Positions 24,474 through 32,584 of a stretch of DNA of 48,235 bases are shown in pieces. Location: assembly GCA_903928015.1 (NCBI GenBank), contig CAIYPF010000051.1:1-48235 (forward strand), in the 5' to 3' direction. How positions within the stretch are numbered: the first letter of the stretch is position 1; every line of letters starts with the position of its first letter. Source of the DNA: an uncultured Gammaproteobacteria bacterium. Its GTDB lineage: Bacteria; Pseudomonadota; Gammaproteobacteria; Pseudomonadales; UBA5518. The translations under genes and the position numbers were made by a program. Below the pieces are notes generated by a model, which saw only the letters and a program-made list of their open reading frames with translations, did not search any database and was not told the origin of the DNA.

Positions 24474-26708
24474 TTATTGGAAAAGTTGCCCGACCTGGAG
24501 GTAGAGCGCGCGCTGGTTGTTCTCGCCGATACCAACCCCGAGGTAGACCGGTCCTATAGGCGAATCGACCCCGAGGAACACGCTGCCGGCGTGCACCAGA
24601 TCGTCGAAGGACGCATCGTGACGGTCCGTCCAGACGTTGCCCGCCTCGAGGCTCGCGCCCACATAAACCGGGAAATCCACCGGCAGGAAGGACTGCTCGT
24701 TCATCCGCCGGTAGTAGGCAATGTTCAGCATGCCAAGCGTTGTGCCGGCCAGAGAATTCTTGGTGTAACCCGAGAGATTGAGAAAGCCCCCCATCGTGTA
24801 GGCGCGCCCGGGCATGTCCATAGCGGAATCGCCTGCCGCGAGGTCCAGGTCCGACCACCGCGCCATGAGCGTCACGGAGCTGCGGCCGTGGCTCCAGGCG
24901 CCATAGGCCATGGTGCTCCAGGCGTCGTAGCTGTCATCCGCACCGAGGCTGTCGAGGCTTTCTTCATAGCGGCTGGTGAGGCGCACTCCCGAGCGCGGGA
25001 AGAACGCCCGATCCAGCGTATCGACCCGCAGTTCGGTGAACCAGCCGCCGAGATCGGCATTGCTGGACGATGCCTCCGGCGGGCCGATCTGTATGTCGGC
25101 CTCCGATGTGCCCGCAAAGGCCCCGGCCCGCAACGACGCGAAATTGCCGATCAGGAACCCGGGGGCAATCTCGAGCATCTGCTCGTCGACGAGTGCGCGG
25201 CCGCGGATTTCGCCATCGTCGGTCAGGTTGAGTTGGCGCTGGCTGTAGCTGTAGCGGGTGTCGAGGAAGAATCGCCGGCCCTTGTCCAGAGGCTGGTAGA
25301 ACTGCGTCGCGATCTCGGAATCTCCGCCCACTTGCGCCTTGGTGTACCACTCGCCGCCCAGCGAGTTGAGCCCCCGCGCTCGCCAGCTGCCACGCAGCCC
25401 GAATTCGCTGGTGCCGCGGTTGTCCTGGTCCCAGCTCAGGCCGAGCTTCAGATAGTTCGCACCGCCTGGGTGTGCTGTGCCGCGAATGACCAGCGTGGTG
25501 GCGCCGGCATCATCGCGATCGATGCGGTAATCCACACGCGAGAACTCGTCCAGGCCATAAAGATCCGCGATGTCGCGCTTCAGGGCCTTCTCGTCAAGCT
25601 CCGTGCCCGGGCGCTGGCTGATCATGTTGCGCATCAGCTCCTGGGAAACCGCGGCGTCGGTTTCGACCTCTATCCGGTCTATGCGTGGCAATTGCAGCGG
25701 CGGTGCTGCGGCCACTTGCCTGTTGCCCGAGGGATCCGCGAGTGCCGCCAGTTGCGGGCCCATCGCCTGCGCGGCGGCATAGCCGAGCGCGATCGCCTGG
25801 TCTGCCATGTCGAAACTCATCGTGGCCACGCCGGCGTCGTCCAGTGCCGGCAGGATCAGCACATCGCCCGCACGCATCAGCGAGAGCTGCTGCTCGGAAT
25901 TCTTGCGGGTCATGATGGTGGTGAGCTGGTCGACCAGCGCCAGCACGTTCTGGAGCTTGTCACGATCCGACAGTGGCGTGCCTATATCGATCACGATCAG
26001 GCGGTCCACGCCCATGCCCTGCACCACGTCGACGGGAATGTTCTTCACGATGCCGCCGTCTACGAGGAGCTTGCCGTCGAGTTCGACGGGCGCGAACACC
26101 CCGGGGATCGACATGCTGGCACGCATGGCGATGGCAAGATCGCCCTTGTCGAGGATCACCGCGTCTCCGGTGGTGATGTCGGTGGCAACCGCGCGGAAGG
26201 GGATGGGCAGCTTGTCGAAATCGTCGATGCGCGCGACGTGCGCGATCATCTCGTGGAGCATCAGGTTGAGATGCTGGCCCTCGATGGCGCCCATGGGCAG
26301 GCCGAGCTTGCCGTTCTTGAAGCGCAGCTTCGCCGGGATCAGGTAGTCGTAGTCTTCTTCCTTGCGCCTGAAGCTCTCCTGCCCGCGCGGCGTGGCATCG
26401 TTGAAGGCGTACTTCCAGTCGAGGTTGCGTGCAATGCGCTCGACCTCGGCGGCGTTCAGGCCGGAGGCATAGAGCCCGCCCACGATGGAGCCCATGCTGG
26501 TGCCGGCCACCGCATCGATCTTGATGTTGTGTTCTTCGAGGTAGCGCAGCACCCCGATGTGGGCGAGGCCGCGGGCCCCTCCGCCCGCCAGCACCAGGCC
26601 GACACGAGGGCGTTCAGCGCTGCCGGAGGCGGCGAATGCCGCGACGCTCAGGCCAAGACAGCAAAACAGCAGCGTGAATCGCCGGGCGGTGCGCGCAATC
26701 ACAGACAT
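24474..26708 (-). CDS. Patatin-like phospholipase with POTRA and beta-barrel (type Vd autotransporter, PlpD-like)
   Basis: This 744-residue protein has a signal peptide (about 1-28), a patatin domain (about 34-300), a POTRA-like domain (about 340-410) and a C-terminal Omp85/surface-antigen-type barrel (about 420-744) ending in Phe-Gln. The catalytic dyad is visible: GGGARGLAHIG forms the oxyanion hole, GTSMG places Ser71, and VDGGI places Asp217. Layout and length match PlpD of Pseudomonas aeruginosa (about 728 residues), a type Vd system in which the barrel displays or releases the lipase. The likely reaction is phospholipid deacylation at the cell surface. GAGGT lies 5 bases before the ATG, and 7 bases separate it from the upstream barrel gene. 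Confidence 0.92.
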   Translation of the reverse strand: MSVIARTARRFTLLFCCLGLSVAAFAASGSAERPRVGLVLAGGGARGLAHIGVLRYLEEHNIKIDAVAGTSMGSIVGGLYASGLNAAEVERIARNLDWKYAFNDATPRGQESFRRKEEDYDYLIPAKLRFKNGKLGLPMGAIEGQHLNLMLHEMIAHVARIDDFDKLPIPFRAVATDITTGDAVILDKGDLAIAMRASMSIPGVFAPVELDGKLLVDGGIVKNIPVDVVQGMGVDRLIVIDIGTPLSDRDKLQNVLALVDQLTTIMTRKNSEQQLSLMRAGDVLILPALDDAGVATMSFDMADQAIALGYAAAQAMGPQLAALADPSGNRQVAAAPPLQLPRIDRIEVETDAAVSQELMRNMISQRPGTELDEKALKRDIADLYGLDEFSRVDYRIDRDDAGATTLVIRGTAHPGGANYLKLGLSWDQDNRGTSEFGLRGSWRARGLNSLGGEWYTKAQVGGDSEIATQFYQPLDKGRRFFLDTRYSYSQRQLNLTDDGEIRGRALVDEQMLEIAPGFLIGNFASLRAGAFAGTSEADIQIGPPEASSSNADLGGWFTELRVDTLDRAFFPRSGVRLTSRYEESLDSLGADDSYDAWSTMAYGAWSHGRSSVTLMARWSDLDLAAGDSAMDMPGRAYTMGGFLNLSGYTKNSLAGTTLGMLNIAYYRRMNEQSFLPVDFPVYVGASLEAGNVWTDRHDASFDDLVHAGSVFLGVDSPIGPVYLGVGIGENNQRALYLQVGQLFQ

Positions 26709-26715
26709 GGGAACC

Positions 26716-27441
26716 TCAGAAGGCGAAGCCGACGCCTATCATGGGGCCGCTGATGGTGATGTCCATAGAGCGACCGCCTTCCTTGAGGTCGTAGTTGAGG
26801 TTGCGGTAGCCGAAGCGGAACTCGGTGCCGCAGCGGTCGAGGTAGAACTGCGGCGAGAGCTCCCACACCAGGTCGGAGTCTCCCGTGCCCACCGACATCG
26901 TCGGGCTGAAGTACCAGTTTTTGGTAATCGCGAAGCGCGGGCGCAACATCACCATGGCGTCGGTGACGGAGGATTTGCCCTTGAACTTGCCAAGCCCCTG
27001 CACGCTGATTTCGGGTTCGAGGCTGGCATAGCGCACGCCTACCATCACGTCGATGGTGGAGCGCTCGCCGGTCCGGAAGCGGTAACCGGTGGCCACGGAG
27101 CCAAGGAAGCTCGAGGACTTCAGTTCGGCGTCGGCAGGTGAGTCGCGCAGGTCGATGTCGCCGGAGCTGATCGACAGGTAGTCGAGTTGGGCAAAGTTGA
27201 CCCAGTGGCCCTTGCTCGCCTCGAAGATCGCCGAGCCGCCGATGTCCATGTTGTCGACGATGTCGGCAAAGTCGGCCGAGGCCTGGAAATCACGGTTGCG
27301 GATGTGGATGTCGCCGTCGAGGCCCATCGCCCACAGATACGGCGTAAGCCGGAACTCCCATCCCTCTTCCGCCAGGGCCGATTGGGCTGTGCAGAGTGCA
27401 AGACCTGCGATGCAGGCGCGGAACAGGGATGTCTTGGTCAT
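26716..27441 (-). CDS. Outer-membrane beta-barrel protein
   Basis: This 241-residue protein has a signal peptide (cleavage after ALA, about residue 24). The mature part opens with GWEFRLTPYLWAMGLDGD and alternates polar and hydrophobic residues, as in beta-barrels. It ends in Phe-Ala-Phe, as expected for insertion by the BAM complex. It resembles small porin-like or OmpW/OmpA-barrel-like proteins of Gram-negative bacteria. The ligand is unknown. The ATG at 27441 is preceded by AAAGGAGT and begins the signal peptide; an upstream open frame to 27762 has no such support. It is the first gene of the five-gene envelope operon. Confidence 0.78.
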   Translation of the reverse strand: MTKTSLFRACIAGLALCTAQSALAEEGWEFRLTPYLWAMGLDGDIHIRNRDFQASADFADIVDNMDIGGSAIFEASKGHWVNFAQLDYLSISSGDIDLRDSPADAELKSSSFLGSVATGYRFRTGERSTIDVMVGVRYASLEPEISVQGLGKFKGKSSVTDAMVMLRPRFAITKNWYFSPTMSVGTGDSDLVWELSPQFYLDRCGTEFRFGYRNLNYDLKEGGRSMDITISGPMIGVGFAF

Positions 27442-27788
27442 GGCGTTTACTCCTTTGGCTATCGTGGCGGATCGAGCGCCAAGGCGCCGTACTGCTTGAG
27501 ACACTTTCCGCTGGTGCGTGGCTGTGCACGCCGTCGACAGAGCATGCACGTTCAATGGCGAAGTCTTTATGACCGACCAGCCCCAGTCCAATGAGAATAA
27601 AGAATGAAGTCCATACCTTGAGCACATGGGTGACGGGCTTTCAGTAGGCATGTGCATGGCGCGACTGCGGGCCTCATCCGCCGGTAACAGGGGGTGAGCA
27701 CCCGGCACAAGTAGCGAGAAGCCGTTCATGCGCAATACCGTCTGCCGTGGGTGGTGAAGCATCCCGGGCCTCTGTTAACGTTGGTCAA
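27442..27788. other. Divergent intergenic region
   Basis: This 347-base gap separates the minus-strand envelope operon from the plus-strand LysR gene. It should hold promoters for both. An AT-rich patch lies near 27590-27607, the most promoter-like part for the minus direction, but I cannot assign -35 and -10 boxes with confidence. No credible small gene is visible. Confidence 0.5.
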
Positions 27789-28745
27789 ATGCGCATCACT
27801 CTCCGACAACTCGAGCATGCCCGAACCCTTGCCCTGCGAACGAGTTTTCGCGAGGCAGCGGCCGAGTTGCACCTCACGCAGCCCGCGCTCAGCCGCAGCA
27901 TCCAGACGCTGGAGAGCAGCCTCGGCGTCATCCTGTTCGACCGCTTGCCGAACGGTGTCGAGGTCACGCGTGCGGGGGAGACCCTGCTGCGCAAGGCAGA
28001 GGCCCTCGTTGATGCAGCCCTCGATCTGGAGCGCGAGGCGGCGCTTGTTTCCGGACTCGCCACCGGCAGTATCCGCGTATCGATGGGGGCGTATCCGGGC
28101 CACGAACTCGTGCCCCGTGCCATTGCGGATTGCGTGGCGCAGGCCGCGGGATTTTCCTGCCAGATACTGAGCGGCGACTGGCGCGATGCGGTCCGGAACG
28201 TTCTCAGCCGCGCGGCGGATGTTGCCGTCGCCGACATGAGCACCGTAGAGGATGATGCCCGGCTCGAATTCCTCGAGCTCGAGCCCGCGACCATTCGCTT
28301 CGTTTGCCGGCCGGAGCATCCGCTGGCCGGCAGGCGTGCCATCGGTCTGTCCGATATCTGCGGCTTTCCGCTGGGCGGCTGTCTGGTTCCGCCGCGGCTG
28401 GCCACGCTCTTTTCGGGTTTCCCCCGGGCCGGAACCGTTGACCCCGGCACCGGGAACTTCCATCCCGCCGTCGAGGTGAAGAGCGTCGAGGCGGCCATCC
28501 GGATCGCCGAGCTGAGCGATGTCATCGCTGCCGCGCAGCTCTGTTCGGTCGAGCAGCAGCTCGAGAGCGGCAGCCTCGTCGTGCTCGACGCCGCCGGACC
28601 GCCGTTACAGTTGCGGGTGGGGCTTATCTACCTCCGGGAACGCACGCTCGCACCGATGGCGGAGCTGTTCCTGCGCAAAGTCGTGGACGTTGGCAAACAA
28701 CTCGCCTTGATCGATGCCCGCGTGAGCGAGAAGTTCGACATCTGA
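27789..28745 (+). CDS. LysR-family transcriptional regulator
   Basis: This 318-residue protein has the LysR winged helix-turn-helix at residues 1-60: LRQLEHARTLALRTSFREAA, then LHLTQPALSRSIQTLESSLG and LFDRLPNGVEVTRAGE. A linker helix (about 64-88) and an effector-binding domain (about 92-300) follow. The effector is not evident. The ATG at 27789 fits the family N-terminus; no good Shine-Dalgarno precedes it, and an in-frame GTG lies upstream at 27747. The Rieske oxygenase 208 bases downstream on the same strand is a plausible target, as is the divergent envelope operon. Confidence 0.9.
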   Translation: MRITLRQLEHARTLALRTSFREAAAELHLTQPALSRSIQTLESSLGVILFDRLPNGVEVTRAGETLLRKAEALVDAALDLEREAALVSGLATGSIRVSMGAYPGHELVPRAIADCVAQAAGFSCQILSGDWRDAVRNVLSRAADVAVADMSTVEDDARLEFLELEPATIRFVCRPEHPLAGRRAIGLSDICGFPLGGCLVPPRLATLFSGFPRAGTVDPGTGNFHPAVEVKSVEAAIRIAELSDVIAAAQLCSVEQQLESGSLVVLDAAGPPLQLRVGLIYLRERTLAPMAELFLRKVVDVGKQLALIDARVSEKFDI

Positions 28746-28830
28746 CGCCCCGCCGCACCCCGGCCCTCCTGAAGCCTCTGATCGCTCCGTCTCCTTGTGC
28801 CGATGCTTGCTGCGATGCGGCAGCCAGGGC

Positions 28831-28858
28831 TTGACGCAGCCTTGCATTTGAATAAAAT
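28831..28858 (+). promoter_or_regulatory. Sigma-70-type promoter of the Rieske oxygenase gene
   Basis: TTGACG (28831-28836) and TAAAAT (28853-28858) are separated by 16 bases, close to the sigma-70 consensus. Transcription would start near 28865, about 90 bases before the chosen ATG at 28954. The AT-rich patch stands out in GC-rich surroundings. Confidence 0.6.
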
Positions 28859-28953
28859 GAGCGTACAGAAAAATTGAACGCAGATATAAACCTGGTTTGA
28901 ACCCGGCCCCCGACAGGCAGTGCGTCTTGGGTGGCCTCAACCGGAATCCCGTC

Positions 28954-30153
28954 ATGAACACCTTTACCGACCTGCGCCACGCCGAGCACATCCAGACCGT
29001 CAAGCCGCTTCCTGCATGGGCTTACCTCAGCCCGGAGCTCCTTGAGCTCGAATACGAGCGCGTGATCCTGCCGAGCTGGCAGTTCGTGTGTCACCAGAAC
29101 GAGCTGCCCGCAGCCGGCGACTACCTCACCCTGAACCTCTGGCGCGACAGCGTGATCGTGATGCGCGGCAGCGATGGCCGTCTGCGCGCCTTCCAGAACG
29201 CCTGCCGCCACCGCGGCGCCCGGTTGCTCGACGGGCAGGGCAACTGCGCGCGCCAGATTACCTGCCCCTACCACGCCTGGTCCTACGAACTCGAGGGTCA
29301 GCTCGCCCGCGTGCCCGCCGAGCGCAGTTTCCAGACGCTCGACAAACTGAGCCTCGGCCTGCGCGAATTCGACATCGAGATCTTCCTCGGCCTTGTATTC
29401 GTGCGCATTGCTGGCGGTGGGCCCAGCCTTGCCTCGGTTATGGGTGAGCTTGGCCACGAACTCGCGCCTTACGGCATCGAAGACATGGTTCCCGCCTCGG
29501 CGGTACAGCCCGCCGAGCACTGGAACTGCAACTGGAAGGTGGCTCTCGACAACTACCTCGACAACTACCACGTGCCCTACGGCCACCCCGGCCTGCACCG
29601 TCTGATGGACAACGAGCTCGCCTGCTCCATCAACACCCACGGCGTGTCCTGGTCGCGCAGCAGCTTGCGTGAGCGGCCTTCGCCGAATTGGTCCGAGCGG
29701 CTCTACCAGCGGCTTGCGCCGCGGGCCTTCGCCGATATGCCGGAAGCCATCCGCTCCAGCTGGCTGTTCTGCTTCATGCCGGTGAATATCGGTTTCGATG
29801 TCTATCCCGACGGCATCAGCATTTTCCAGGTGTTGCCCTCCGGCCCGGCCATCACCGAGGTGCGGGTGCCGCTGTACCTGCGCCGGGACGCCAGCCGCGA
29901 GACGCGCGCCGTGCGCTACGTGGCCACGCGCATCAACGACCAGATCAATCTCGAGGACCGGGCGCTCTGCGAGCGCGTGCAGTCGGGCTTGTCGGGGCAT
30001 CGCTATGCGGCGGGCCCGCTCTCGGATTTCGAGATGCCGGTGAAAGACATGCACGACCGGCTGCGTGCCGCCTGTCCGGTGCTGGAAATCGAGCACCGGC
30101 CGGCGGAAGGCAGCCTGCGCCGCATCAACGACGAGATGCTGGCTGGCCGCTGA
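28954..30153 (+). CDS. Rieske non-haem iron oxygenase, large (alpha) subunit
   Basis: This 399-residue protein has an N-terminal Rieske domain with CRHRGA (Cys84, His86) and CPYHAW (Cys104, His107) binding the 2Fe-2S cluster. The catalytic domain has DNYLDNYHVPYGH, in which His206 and His211 are the expected mononuclear-iron ligands. Family members hydroxylate aromatic rings or remove N-methyl groups from betaines and carnitine (GbcA, CntA). No reductase or ferredoxin gene is adjacent. The ATG at 28954 starts in a typical family N-terminus; a TTG frame at 28897 extends further. Substrate is undetermined. An N-demethylase role is attractive given the MttB/dimethylglycine-dehydrogenase operon elsewhere in the window, but it is only inferred. 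Confidence 0.88.
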   Translation: MNTFTDLRHAEHIQTVKPLPAWAYLSPELLELEYERVILPSWQFVCHQNELPAAGDYLTLNLWRDSVIVMRGSDGRLRAFQNACRHRGARLLDGQGNCARQITCPYHAWSYELEGQLARVPAERSFQTLDKLSLGLREFDIEIFLGLVFVRIAGGGPSLASVMGELGHELAPYGIEDMVPASAVQPAEHWNCNWKVALDNYLDNYHVPYGHPGLHRLMDNELACSINTHGVSWSRSSLRERPSPNWSERLYQRLAPRAFADMPEAIRSSWLFCFMPVNIGFDVYPDGISIFQVLPSGPAITEVRVPLYLRRDASRETRAVRYVATRINDQINLEDRALCERVQSGLSGHRYAAGPLSDFEMPVKDMHDRLRAACPVLEIEHRPAEGSLRRINDEMLAGR

Positions 30154-30199
30154 TTGCGCGTTTATCCTGCGGGGCCTCATACCCGTCCGGTAGCGCCGC

Positions 30200-31492
30200 G
30201 TGGACACTGCTCCCCGATCCCCCGCAACGGGGCTCTTCTCCCGCAGCCGCATCTTCCGCTTCGGCGGCACGCTGGCCGTGTTCGTGCTCGCCCTCTACGG
30301 CTTTGCGGGCGGCGCCGATACATCGAACATCTCCGACCTCCACGACAAGACCCCGCTCGAGTGGGTCTATTACGCGGCCAGCCTTTTCGTCTTCGGCGGC
30401 ACGGACCTGGGTACGCCGCTGCCTCAGGGGCCCATGCTGCCGCGCACGGCGCTCTGGATAGCGTTCTATCTGGCGCCGCTCATCACCACCACGGTGGTGG
30501 CTGACGCGCTTCTCAGCATTTTGCGTGCGCGCGCCGCGCACGAGCGGTTCCTGAGAGAGCACGTGGTGCTGGTGGGCTCGGGCGATCTCGCGCTTGCCTA
30601 TCTTGCGGCCGTGCAAGCGGTGGATCCGGAGCGGCGGGTGTTGCTGCTGGAGCATCGTGCCGATCTCGCCTTCCCGGAGTTCGGGATCGAAGAGGGTGTG
30701 CGCAACCTGACGCGGGTGCGGGGCAATGTGCTGCAGGACTCCGTGCTGCAAGCGCTCGCGCTCGGGCGGGCACACCGCGCGGTGGTCATCGCCGATGACG
30801 ACCTGCTCAATCTCGAGTGCGCCTGGGCTATCCACGCGTTGAACCCCGCGCTCCCGGTGGCTGCCCATGTGGCCGATCTCGCCCTGCTGCGCCCCGTGAA
30901 CCGCATGTCGCGGGCGCGTCGCAGCGCCGATGGTCCGCGTGGTCCCAGCGTTTTCAGCACCCACCGCATTGCCGCCCTGCAGCTCTATGACGAGCAACTG
31001 GGCGCGCACTTCGAGAACACCGGAGCGCGGGATGACGTGGTCATCGCCGGCTTCGGCCGTCTGGGTCAGACCTTTCTGGAACTGCTGCTTGCGCGGGGCG
31101 AAGAGGAAGTCGCCCGTGTGCTGGTGGTGGAGCCCGGCGCTACGCGTGCCGTCCGGCAGTTCGCAGCGGATGTGGACACGGGCTCGATACAGGTGCTGGC
31201 GGTCGACGGCGCCCTCGATGATCCCGGCACATGGGAACAGGTGGCGGCCACGCTGGTGGCGGGGCAGGGGGCCTCTCTCGCTCTGCTCGCGCATGCCGAC
31301 TCACTGCTCAATCTGCGCGCCGCCATGCTCATGCGAGCCCGCCTGCCTGACACGCGGAGCTTCGTGCGCAGCTTCCGGCGTACGGCCTTTGCCGATGCGC
31401 TGGCGCAGCAACTCGACATGGAGGTGTTCGCGCTGGAGGACATGCTCCGTGAAGCCCTGCGGGATCACTACGAGGCGCTCAGCATCGCCTGA
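30200..31492 (+). CDS. Ion-channel-like membrane protein with two RCK/TrkA-N domains
   Basis: This 430-residue protein starts at GTG. It has two transmembrane helices (about 20-38 and 82-106) flanking a pore-like loop, then two Rossmann RCK domains. The first begins HVVLVGSGDLALAYL (about 120), the second DVVIAGFGRLGQTFLELL (about 278). This is the layout of RCK-gated potassium channels and related NAD-binding regulators. The pore loop reads LFVFGGTDLGTP rather than the canonical TVGYG filter, so ion choice, or whether it is a channel at all, is uncertain. The gap of 46 bases from the Rieske gene would allow co-transcription. Confidence 0.75.
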   Translation: MDTAPRSPATGLFSRSRIFRFGGTLAVFVLALYGFAGGADTSNISDLHDKTPLEWVYYAASLFVFGGTDLGTPLPQGPMLPRTALWIAFYLAPLITTTVVADALLSILRARAAHERFLREHVVLVGSGDLALAYLAAVQAVDPERRVLLLEHRADLAFPEFGIEEGVRNLTRVRGNVLQDSVLQALALGRAHRAVVIADDDLLNLECAWAIHALNPALPVAAHVADLALLRPVNRMSRARRSADGPRGPSVFSTHRIAALQLYDEQLGAHFENTGARDDVVIAGFGRLGQTFLELLLARGEEEVARVLVVEPGATRAVRQFAADVDTGSIQVLAVDGALDDPGTWEQVAATLVAGQGASLALLAHADSLLNLRAAMLMRARLPDTRSFVRSFRRTAFADALAQQLDMEVFALEDMLREALRDHYEALSIA

Positions 31493-31503
31493 GCGTGGTG
31501 GCC

Positions 31504-31833
31504 TCAGAAGGCGGCGAGGGCGGCGCTCTCGTCGGCGTGCATGTCGAGCAGATTGTCCATGCCCGAGATCTCCAGCACCTTCGCCACCGGCGCGGTGGGG
31601 CTGCAGAGCTTGAGTGCGCCTCCGGCGGCGTGTGCGGCCTTGGCTGCACGCACGAACACGCGCAGCCCCATGCTGCTCACGTAATCGAGCGAGGAAAGGT
31701 TGAGGAGCAGGCGGCTGCTGCCCGCTGCCACCAGCGAGAGGAGTTCCTCGCCTGCGGCTTCAGCGGTGGTGGCGTCCAGACGCCCGCCAAGTTCGCAGAC
31801 GAGGACGCCGGATTCGCGTCGGGTTGAGATCAT
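31504..31833 (-). CDS. STAS-domain protein (anti-sigma-factor antagonist-like)
   Basis: This 109-residue protein is a single STAS domain. It has LVCELGGRLDATTAE, then LLLNLSSLDYVSSMGLRVFV, in which Ser53 or Ser54 occupies the phosphorylation site of SpoIIAA-type antagonists, and GGALKLCSPTAPVAKVLEISG. Such proteins bind anti-sigma kinases or regulate other partners by phosphorylation. No kinase or phosphatase partner is encoded nearby. It ends 12 bases from the convergent channel gene and lies 58 bases after the HAD phosphatase on the same strand. Confidence 0.88.
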   Translation of the reverse strand: MISTRRESGVLVCELGGRLDATTAEAAGEELLSLVAAGSSRLLLNLSSLDYVSSMGLRVFVRAAKAAHAAGGALKLCSPTAPVAKVLEISGMDNLLDMHADESAALAAF

Positions 31834-31891
31834 GACTGTGTGGCGTCCCGCACGAAAAGTGACGGCATGATCGCGGTCGCGACGCCGTTCA

Positions 31892-32584
31892 TCAAGCGGC
31901 CTGTGCCGATGGGCGCAAGGCAGAGAAATCCGCGATCACGCGGTCGGGCGAGCAGGACTCCACCGGCTCGCCCATGTTGTAGCCCCAGGGCAGCGCCCAT
32001 ACCGTTATGCCCGCGTTGCGTGCCGTGGCCACGTCGATGGCGGAATCTCCCACGAACAGCGTGCGCTCTGGCGCGGCAGAGAAGGCCTCCATGCACGAGA
32101 GGACGCCTGAAGGGTCGGGCTTGCGCAGCGGGAATGTGTCTCCGCTCACCACGCGGTCGAAGAGGGGTGTGAGTGCGTGTGCATCGAGGACGGCCTGCGT
32201 GTAGCGGGACTCCTTGTTTGTGACCACGGCAAGACGCACACCGGCGCCGCGCAGTTCCTGCAGCACCTCGCGCACGCCCGGATACATGCGGCTTCGGGTG
32301 CCGCAGCGCCGGGCGTAGTGCCCGGCGAAGACCGGTTCGACCATCCGGAACCGTTCGGAGCCCCGCACCGCCGCGATGTCTTCCTGCCAGCTGAAGGCCA
32401 GCGCTTGTGCCAGAAGCTCGCGGGTGCCGCGCCCGATCCAGACATTCACCTGCTCCTGCGTCACCGGTGCGAGACCGCAGGAGGCCATGGTGTCGTTCAC
32501 GGCGTCGAAGATCTCCGGTGAGGTCTCGAGCAGCGTCCCGTCCAGATCGAAGATCACCAGGTCCCAGGGGCGATCCCCCGTCAC
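31892..32584 (-). CDS. gph: HAD-family phosphatase, phosphoglycolate phosphatase-like
   Basis: This 230-residue HAD hydrolase has motif I DLDGTLLE (Asp13, Asp15), motif II VVTNKE, the lysine motif RKPDPSG and motif IV GDSAIDV. The helical cap between motifs I and II is typical of phosphoglycolate phosphatase (subfamily IA). Its start overlaps the transketolase stop by four bases (ATGA), so translation is coupled. The pairing with transketolase suggests carbon-phosphate housekeeping. Substrate is inferred from family resemblance. Confidence 0.83.
   Translation of the reverse strand: MTGDRPWDLVIFDLDGTLLETSPEIFDAVNDTMASCGLAPVTQEQVNVWIGRGTRELLAQALAFSWQEDIAAVRGSERFRMVEPVFAGHYARRCGTRSRMYPGVREVLQELRGAGVRLAVVTNKESRYTQAVLDAHALTPLFDRVVSGDTFPLRKPDPSGVLSCMEAFSAAPERTLFVGDSAIDVATARNAGITVWALPWGYNMGEPVESCSPDRVIADFSALRPSAQAA

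Noticed and set aside
28897-28953. Upstream TTG start for the Rieske oxygenase
   Set aside because: It adds 19 residues unlike the family; the ATG at 28954 starts a normal N-terminus and still follows the promoter.
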